Assembly (NCBI RefSeq): GCF_030867095.1
Contig: NC_081824.1
Location: 145,605,433 to 145,669,432, forward strand
DNA length: 64,000 nucleotides
Direction: 5' to 3'
From: Alligator mississippiensis
Lineage: Eukaryota > Chordata > Crocodylia > Alligatoridae
The stretch's first letter is position 1; every line of letters starts with the position of its first letter. Positions 55,456 through 64,000 of the stretch are shown piece by piece. The notes beneath the pieces are model-generated. The model made no database searches and was not told the origin of the DNA. It worked only from the letters and a program-made list of their open reading frames with translations. The translations under genes were made by a program, and so were the position numbers.

Positions 55456-58400
55456 CACCAGCCATTTACATTTCCCAAGGAGAAGGATGAGCTCTTGCTG
55501 TTAAGTGGAAGTTTACTGTGTGTCTCTACAGATTTTTGGGCTCATATTCCTGTTCTTATTTTCCTTCAGCATAATAAAGCTGCACTGAGGGCTGCTACAG
55601 CCCTCTTTGGCTATGCCAGAGCCCCGGATGCTAAACACGGGGCTATGTGCTGGGATGGGTGAGCCAATTCATTAGGATTGCTAAATAAGCCATAACCACT
55701 TCTCTAGCCAAGACCTGAGGTTTGCAGCTAATAGCTTGGTTCAGTTTTCTTGTAGAGCTTGCAGTGTTTGCAAAACTATAATTAATGCAATCTGTGGAAA
55801 AAAAACATTTTCCTTAAATGTGTTTTTAAACAAGTGGTTGAGTAAACGTACAGGGCAGTGAGCACCTCTTTTCAAGCTGTTTTTAAGTGTTTTGGTGAGG
55901 AATGTACCCTTTGGAGGTTTCTTATACTAAAGTTTAAGGCAGTTGCAAAGTGAGATTTATTCTATTTTTATCATAGTCCTTCACCACATGGGTGTTTCTA
56001 TAGGATAATAAATGATACACAGCGATATTTTGTAGGGTGGCTGGCTTGCTCATACCTGAAATTCTTCAGAAGGGGTCCTGTTTCCCTGCCTGTTTTCTTG
56101 GAAATTATTTGTAGATTAGAAGCTGCTAACTGAAAACCTTACGGGAATCAGTTCATCCCAGGAATTTTATAGCGTGTGACTTTTGCAAGCACAGAACTCA
56201 TGAAGTCAAGTGGATTTTATCATTTTTACTCTTGTAAGTGCAGTAGCCCAACTTGAAAAGTCTGATTGAAAGCACTCTTGGATGGCTATAGGACTGTTTT
56301 TTAAATACTGGTGTTACTTTAGTGCAAGGTTAATTTTATCCTTGAAATCCTAGTTTGTGTTCACAGTCATATTGGAAGAAATTTGTGATGGTAAGTTCCG
56401 TATGCAGGGAGAGTGAGAATCAAATACTTGATATTTTGTTTCTTCAGTTGCTTACAAGTGTTTTAAACATTAGTGGAGAAACAGTTTATTCATCTTTATG
56501 CTTCTATGTTTTCTGTGTAATGATGGCTTCTATTTTAAATAGCACCTTTCATCCTTTTACCATCCCAAACCAGTTATGTATGTTCCCACTTGAAAATGTA
56601 GATGTTTCTTGTACTGTGGAAGATAGCCAGCATGCTGCACAAAAGTGAAGGAGGGGAAAGTGTGGCCAAGGGAACACACCTGTCTTACAATAAGAAATGC
56701 TGAGGTGCATGTCCATGCAGGTCAAACATGACTGGTTTTATCTGAAAGATGTTCCTTTCTCAAATAGTATGTATGGCACACGGTTTATCTGCTTTAGACA
56801 AATGGAGAATTGAATCTATTGCATTTGAACCTGTGCTTCCAAAAAGGCATTCATGTTTGAACATTGAATCACACACCTGGTCTGAAACAGAACTTTTCAG
56901 CACTGGGAGATCACCTTGATGTAGCTTCAACTGAACTCACTATTAATGTAGGCAGAGTGAATTTAAGCCCTCTGCAAATGTATAGTCATCAAATATCCGG
57001 CCAAACGTGTAGCTATCTACATTAGAAACCTCAATTCCATAAAATGGGCAACACAGATGTGGATACCTATAGTCTGAGTAAAAGAAGTCTTGTAATGTTT
57101 CCCAAGAAAATAAACCTTAGCTCTTGAGTCTGGATATTATGAGGGAGGTTTATTGCCCCAAACTAACGGAGCACATTCCTCATTCAAATGGAAAATAAAG
57201 CGTAGCAACAACAAGCAGCACAATAATAAATTATTCTGTATTCATCCTACAGACATTTTCCTATTAATTTAGAAAATGTATAACAAATAGAGCTTTCTCG
57301 TGTGACTCCCCCCTCAGAAATGATAATGGGTATTATATATGCTTAACAGGGGAAGGATAGAAGCCAATCTAAGGTTATGGGAAGAATTGGCGCACAGCTT
57401 TTCACTTGGTCCATCATTCTCTAATGCTGGGTTACCTTTCCCAGGCAAGGAACACTCTTTATCTATGTGACAACTTGGGTGGGAAAATAACTGATGAAGG
57501 CAAATATTTTCACAAGTTGACACAAATTAAAGGTGTGTTCATTTTTGCACTGTGGAGCAGGGTTTCAAAAGGAGTTCAGCATCAACAACTGCATATGAAT
57601 TCACTGGGAGCTTTTGGGGCATAAGCTGAAGGTGTCTCAGATTGGCCATTCAAAAATTAAGGTTTTTAGAATGAGGGGAGAGTTCTGAAAATGTGCCATG
57701 GAGGAGTCACTTGTCCTCATTCAGGTTTTGAATAGTCCTAGATTCAGAAGTTAAAACCACCAAGTCTCAGTTTTATCTTTTTGGTCCAACTGAACAGGAG
57801 TTCTGGGCTGTTTTGACTGACTACCCTACTAGTGCTAGAGGCAGAGTAAGAGCTTACTTTCAGAGAAGATGCTCTATTGTGTGTAGTCCAGGCTTCCAGT
57901 TAATTAAAATATATCTTAAAAATCAATTTTCCTTGGTGAAACCCCACCCCTGACTTTAATTATAAGGGAAAAACATGTTACCAAAACCTCAAAGTCACAA
58001 CATTCTAGAGGTTCCACACAAGTAACAGCTCCGTCTTGCTCTCTAGTTTGTAGTAATCAACCTCATTTGAGGCTAGCAGAGCTACAGCTGGCTTGTTGGG
58101 TTTGAGTTAGTGAGTTGCTTCCTACTGCCAACAGCCGCACTGATTTCTGCAGTGTTCAAGACCCAAAGACCCCTCAAACAATGCATTCCAAGTTACAATC
58201 TGGCCTGAAAAATCATTTCAAGGTTGCTTCTGAACCCTCACCTTGGTGGAGCAGCATTTTGCAATGCCAGGCAACCATGAATAAAACAGAGGAAAATTTT
58301 ATATGATGCTCAAATGATGAATTACTGGCTGTGCCATTGGCTTGTGGGGAGATGGAGGAGGGAGGTTTTAAAAAAAATACTGGCAACACGGCAAAACTTT

Positions 58401-61349
58401 CCATTTGGGTGAGGTGCGATGGGAGCAGTCTCAGAAGGAAAGATGTGATTTTAAGGGAACCATGGGGTAAGAAACTCCTAGATTTGGAACCCAACACTAA
58501 TATACAACATCCTTACCTTCCAGTGGGAACGAAGTACTTAATTATGGCTTGGAAACACTTATGTGGGATAGCAGATAAAACTCCACAGCACTTAGGAGTC
58601 ATCAGTGGCATAGTTTTGTAGTGTATTATCTTTGTTTGGGCAAATCATATTTCTTACCACAAATCTTGTGTATACATCCTCAGTGGAATACATTTTTAGA
58701 AGATAGAATTGAGCTATGTTGGTGTATTTTGAATAAGGGCAGTTTCATGGGTGAGTCTTGATACTTTTATTTTGAAATGCAAAGCTGTAAGTACCCTCAT
58801 TCTATACCTATGCTAAGTAACACCAAGGTTAGTGCACTTATTCTTCAGGAGGAAGCATGAAGGAAGCATTTCTACTAAATGTGTGGAACTCTCAGGGCAG
58901 TTTTTATCTTAGCTTCAGTTCTGTGTGGGTGTGTATTTAACAACAGGATGCAAACATTTCTTATTTTAAAATATTTGCATTTATTACTTATCATGTAGCA
59001 CAAATATTTAATTTTATTCCCCAAAGCCTTGCAGAAACACATTCGTCTTTTGATCTAATACTGATTAGGTACTAGTAAAATAGAAAATTCTCTCTCTCTC
59101 CCTCTTTGTGTCTGGAGAAATCCCTTATCGAAACAAACACCTCGGCCTGTTAAAAGTTCCTTTCATCAGTTGCTGAATATTTCAGGGAACAATTGTTTTC
59201 TTTTTCTCACTTGGCACATGCTTTGTGAGTATTCAATAGCATTTAATGCCCTGGATAGGTTCCACAATGCTCGCCAGTATAAGATGGACCACTAAGGTAG
59301 TTCAGTAGAGGGAAGCTAAACACAATCAAAGCTTTCCCAGTTAGGGACCCATTTGGATGGCGCCTACAAACCCAAACATTTGGAAAAGTTACTTTAATTG
59401 TGATTCAAAACCAAGACCATAAATAAAACTATAAGTGGCTCCAGATCCTAACAGCATTGTTACAGCAAATGGGCATCGGTGCAACAAAGGGTACATCAGC
59501 CCTGAAAATAAAACACTCTCAACAATGCTTCCCTACAATAAACTTTCAAGGCACCTCTCATTTTATAAAATGACAGGGTTATTATTAAGAGTCAGTGGAA
59601 CTTTTGATTGGGACTTAAAAGTAATATTTATGCATGCAGCCAACATAAACTGTACCATATAATGTGAAATGCATAGTATGGATGTCAGGTTAACTGCACA
59701 CAAGGAGTGTTTTAAACCTGAAAGCAGAAGGGGAAAAATACTAAAGAAAGTCATGCATAAAAAAAGACTTGTCAAAGAGCTCTGGGGCCTTCATGGTTCT
59801 TTCATTCCTTCCCCATTTCCTGGTCACTGTATCAAGGAGCCATAGTATCAGTGTAAACTTCTTAAAAATGGGAAACTTTCAAGGTTTGGCACTTTTTGGA
59901 GAAGCATCCAAATTTTAGACACATATACAGAGGTTATCTGAACCTCATTGGTTAGAAATCAGGCTAGAAATCTCTTCAAGGTCTGGCTCATTTGTAACTT
60001 TGCTAGTGTTTCCAGGAGTTTGCCTAGGGCACTATTACCACAAAAGCAGCCATTTTCATGGTATTTTGGTACTTCTATTTCCTGTCATTTCCTGAGACCA
60101 GGAAATTAAAAACCAAGCAAATGGGGGCCACGATCAAGATCCCGATTTTTGAAACTACAAATAAAGGTCTCAGTTTGGCTCATGGGGAATTGATTCTTAC
60201 TTGATCTAGTTGATGTGTTCTGGCAGAGCTTTGTGGAGGACACTACACTGGAGTACAAAGAATTTAGAGATCATGAAATTTGGCTTGTTCTGATTAGGAA
60301 CAAAACCGAAAATTTTATAATTCTCTGCAAAAGAAACTTCAGAAAAGAAGTTTTGCATTCATTAAAATGTTTTGCTCTGATTCAGACTGCTACAAATTCT
60401 TAAACATCATTTCAAAGTTAAAAGTTAAAATGTTTCATTTCCGAGATAGTATAATTGGGTATTTTTGACTTTCTTAAAATTTTCACTTTAGCTTTCTTCC
60501 GAAATGAAATGTAGTGAAATGGATCACCTTGGTTCTGATGGACTTGCATATTCCAAAACAATATAGCTCTTTTGAAATGTCTCTATCTAGCTCTTAACCA
60601 TTCCCTTTCATTTTTCCTGTATCAATGAAACACCTTGCGAACAACACCCTCAGAAAAGAACAGGTGTCTAAGAAATGCATGTAATCTGTTATATGGTGAC
60701 ATGATATGATATAATGTATATATATATGAAAAGACAATGGGAAAGGGCTGAAGATGCAGCAAAAGTTTAAAAAACACCTGTGCACATTACAGTTCAGCAA
60801 ATACCTATGGCTCTCATTGCACTTTTTAGGAGAAAGGAATTGACGGACTACATTGAATCTATTATACCATCTCTAGCAGCACAGCTTTTTCTCAATTGTT
60901 TCCATCTCAGTCAGGATGCCTTGCCTACACAGGAACATCTGTAACCCATGGTGAAACTGCACCAGTACCAGTCTCAGGGGTAAAAAGCTGAATGGTATCC
61001 ATAATTCATCAGTGGGTTAAGTGTTTTATGTGACATGATCATCTACCTGCTTGGTACTGGACTGAATTTTCTGACATGACAGCCCCAAAGAGCTTCAGAG
61101 AATTACATGGAATTACTAGGATAGTTTCCTAGAGGCACAAGGGATATATGCATTCCAAAATGTTAGTTACCTTTTGCAGAACAGATTGTTTTTCTTCCTC
61201 CTTGTTCTTCTTCTTCTTGCAGATGTAAGTTCAAGTAAATAAACTGGCTTCACTTAAAGCTAACTTTTTCACGATCATTTTCTTGGTTTTCAGAGATGAC
61301 CAGTAGATATATCATTAAGCTGAGGAAAACCCAAGGTGGTAAACAGTGG

Positions 61350-61921
61350 GCATGTCTACACATGTATTGCTGGAATTACTGTAAATTAAGTTTAGTACCT
61401 GTAATAAAAAGTACTAACTTAATGGGTGTGCCTACACATGCATTTTTGCTGGCTTAAATTTATTGCACAGTAAGAGAGAATAGGCCAGTGTCTACACATA
61501 CAGGCATTAAAACACATTAACACTGTGTGTGGACTAAAGGTAGTTCCAAGTCAGTCCACACACTGTTACTGCACAGTAACTAATTGGGTATAAATTTGAT
61601 ATCTGCATAACACAGGTATCAAATTTATGCTCAAGTTGATGTAAGTCATCATATTACCTGTGCAGTACTGTAGACATGCCCATACAGTGCAGTAATTTTG
61701 GTCACTTTGCAGTAAATGCACGTAAGTAGACATGCCCAATGTGTGATAATCAGCACTACTGTGCAAGTAGTGCTAGCGTACTTTTTTAAAGTGATGCTAA
61801 TATTCAATAGGCAAATTCTATTGTACATTAGCAGTTAGCATGGCTTTCACTGTGACATGTTGATGCGCAGTAGAATTAGTCTACTGTGCACTTAGCCTCT
61901 CATGTAGATGTGCCCAGTATG
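61350..61921. mobile_element. Nested or tandem TIR elements, GGGCATGTCTACA family
   Basis: Left-type termini occur at 61350 (GGGCATGTCTACACATG) and about 61420 (GGGTGTGCCTACACATGC). Right-type termini, their reverse complements, occur near 61680 (GTAGACATGCCCA), 61737 (GTAGACATGCCCAA) and 61920 (GTAGATGTGCCCAG). At least two elements of one family are therefore stacked. The interior has repeated YTACTGYGCAGTA words as in 20724-20983. There is also a 12-bp inverted repeat, ATAAATTTGATA at 61590-61601 with its complement at 61617-61628. No ORF. Confidence 0.75.
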
Positions 61922-64000
61922 TCAAAGAATCACTGCTGGGACCAAAAGGTGATCCACTCCAACCTGCTCCCTTGCTTTTCTAGTGGATTGCCCCAAAATT
62001 CACTCAAGAATATTTACATATTCTAATCTCAACTTTTTCTCCCTTTGCCCCATGCTTGGCTTGCTTTCCATGCTTGCTCCAAGATGCCTGGTTCTATCAT
62101 CTTGTGAAACATTAAGACACATTACCTTGAAAATATGTTGAGACTGATCACATTTTCTTCTGGTATTTGGCTGTTTTAGATTATACAAAACAGAACAGTT
62201 GGAGTTGTTTCCTCTGGCATTGCTAAACCAACAACGGTGAATACTAGGGAGGGTATGGTCGGGGAGAGATCACTCTAGATGTACCCTGTTCACATGCTCT
62301 CCCTCTAAAGCATCTGCTCCTGCCACTGTCTGAGACAGCATACTGAACTAAATGTACCACTGGTCTGGCCCGCTATAGTCCTTGTGTTTTTAAGTTAATT
62401 TTTAGACAGTATATAGGCAACTTGCAGCCTGTTTTACACCATAAAGCAGTTAACTACTATGTGTGAAACAAAAATACAAACCAAACCCTCCCCCCCCAAA
62501 AAAACCCCAAAACAAAAAACAAACAAAAAAACCCCCCAACCTAAAACTCCAGAGAGGAACCATCTACTGATCTAGTGCTTGGACAAGACTCTTGCCTGTA
62601 TTGCTCTATTTCTACTCTATTGTGGGAGTGTATTGTGTTTTACAGATGATTAGGAGACTCAAGAGAGAACTTGCAGTTTGTTCTACACTGAACATTTCTT
62701 ATGATCAGTTCTTGTGTATGTTTGCAGCTACCTCAAAGGAAGACTCAATAAGCAATAGTGATGGAAGAAGTCCTCTATATAGTTTTCTCTTTGAACATGA
62801 CAACCATAAATTATTTAAATAAAGAGAATGGTGTTTCTGCAGGGATCCTTATGATCTGTAAGCCACAATCACAGAGGGACTGGGATGGATCTATGAACTG
62901 GGGTCAAAGTAACAAGTTGCAGCAAAAAGACACTGCAGGCTGAGGCCATGCATGGATGTAATTTTGGGAGGGATATCAGTGACTTGGTGTCCTTGTCTCC
63001 ATCTTAATCTTTTCTGGGAGAGGGAATTAAACAGGGAGAGATGCGGGGTATTGGTGAATAGAAGAATCTGCCTGGGGGTCTACAACATTTTAAGGGAAGA
63101 AGGAAAGAGCAACATTCTGGAGGATTCACAAACCATTTGACCTAATCCATCTATGCAGCCCTTTATCCAGGGCACAGGTATTGATCAGAGAGCTGAGAAG
63201 GCACACATAAGCTGATGTAGTCAATGCCATGTTATCTAGACTACAAGATTTAAATATTCAGTTAGTTACATCCTGAAAAGGAGCCTGAATTAGAATTAAC
63301 AGTCTAATTTAAAATAATTGTAGTTAAAAAAGTTCCTGCATTTTAAAGTTGTTTTCATAAGCATTGTACAAACTGAACTATGCTTTGGCTGCCTGTCTTC
63401 CCTACTTTAATATAAATACATCTGTTTTCTTTTTTGAAATGTGAATATAAATTTAGTACCCTTGAAAGTAAAAGATAGTATTAAAGCCAAGAACAGCCAG
63501 AGAAGAGGGACTGTACAATGTCACTGCATTGCTTTGACAGTGCACTGAAATCCTTACTCATTACACCCCTGCAATCCAAGCCTCCAGCATCAGAGGTTGA
63601 CAAATATATTTATTTGTATAGTAATGTGTACTAACAATTACTTATGACTTCAGATAAAAACCTTGAAAATAAGATAACCTGGGCCCCTGGTTTCTGAGAA
63701 ATTTTATTTGGTCAAGTACTGCCCTGATGAGCCTTTTGTGTGGCCCTTTTGCAATCAGTGGCACTGCACGGCGTTGGTCAAGGCAGAGAATACCTATTAG
63801 AAGGACTGGCATATGAGTTCATGCATGAGTATGTGCACACAAATCATGGTTTTGATCCCATGTTATGTTAAAATTGACAACCTTTTGTCAAATTATTTGA
63901 TGAAAACAATCTAGTCCCCAGTCCTGATGACAGCACCCTGTAGTAGAATATAAGCCACATTATAAAAAAAACACTTTTTGAAATCCCCACGTGTGTATTT

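Larger units (their letters stand above)
54117..64000 (+). other. SMOC2: SMOC2 intron 1 (5' part)
   Basis: It begins with the GTAAGG donor. I find no frame encoding the expected second-exon sequence (Asp/Lys-rich, then Cys-containing follistatin-like residues such as CSLDC and PLCASDG). The intron therefore continues past the window; a long first intron is known for this gene in mammals. Contents: a C-run at 54511-54524, the TG/TA microsatellite at 55054, and nested TIR elements at 61350. The rest (55456-61349 and 61922-64000) is AT-rich, with an A/C-rich patch at 62489-62540 and nothing else I can identify. Confidence 0.8.

Noticed and set aside
54117-64000. Search for SMOC2 exon 2
   Set aside because: No frame shows the expected Cys-containing follistatin-like start (CSLDC, PLCASDG) after an acceptor site, so the next exon must lie beyond the window.
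1-64000. CRISPR arrays, prokaryotic operons, riboswitches, tRNA or rRNA genes
   Set aside because: The sequence is vertebrate nuclear DNA. No regularly spaced direct repeats of CRISPR type, no intact tRNA cloverleaf and no rRNA sequence were recognised; apart from the U6 pseudogene no RNA gene was seen.

Overview
The window is AT-rich, repeat-laden vertebrate nuclear DNA. The commonest recognisable elements are CR1 LINEs ending in (TCTATGAA)-type tails, together with many short hAT-like terminal-inverted-repeat (TIR) elements. I see no Alu- or B1-like SINEs and no L1. CR1 dominance, several CR1 subfamilies, old MIR-like remnants and long AT-rich non-coding stretches fit a crocodilian or a turtle; I lean to a crocodilian. 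This rests on family recognition, not on a database search.

The only host protein-coding sequence I can support is one small exon at 54039-54116 (+). It encodes a 26-residue signal-peptide start ending in PAQKLSALT, followed by a consensus splice donor. It matches the N-terminus of SMOC2 (SPARC-related modular calcium-binding protein 2), as I remember that protein. The exon lies in a CpG-rich island (about 53680-54210) directly downstream of a 280-bp polypyrimidine tract. Everything from 54117 to the window end is therefore read as SMOC2 intron 1, and the 53 kb upstream as intergenic DNA.

Layout. 1-1570: CR1 3' part (+). 1825-1985: hairpin-bearing repeat. 3080-4000: possible LTR-like sequence. 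4310-5395: old CR1 (+). 6828-7324: CTAGGGACAGAC-type TIR element. 8208-8654, 10292-10771 and 11028-11465: TIR elements. 11466-19200: mostly unique DNA. 19210-21183: tandem duplication, inverted repeat pair and two TIR elements. 24170-24548: MIR-like remnant and a hAT MITE. 24957-26408: CR1 (-). 28557-30331: long CTAGGGACAGAC element with tandem and inverted 193-bp units. 31042-31129: U6 snRNA pseudogene (-). 31740-32866: CTAGGGACAGAC element interrupted by another TIR element. 34897-35119: nearly perfect foldback MITE. 37277-37694: second copy of the 8.2-kb family. 38264-40205: old CR1 (+) with a CR1 (-) inserted in it. 40495-43308: young CR1 (+) with an 832-codon open reading frame. 45798-46075: hAT MITE with perfect 8-bp target duplication. 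47208-48385: CR1 (+). 48897-50414: solo LTR (-). 51055-51600: L3/CR1-like tail. 53387-54210: SMOC2 promoter region. 55054-55455: TG/TA microsatellite. 61350-61921: nested TIR elements.

There is no operon-like or multi-gene system here. The biology is one developmental matrix-protein gene start set in a dense record of transposition, much of it nested. No previously undescribed multi-gene system could be supported. The most unusual structures are the foldback elements, the TACTGYGCAGTA-rich element, the GC-rich unit array inside the 28.6-kb element, and the triplex-prone tract abutting the SMOC2 promoter.
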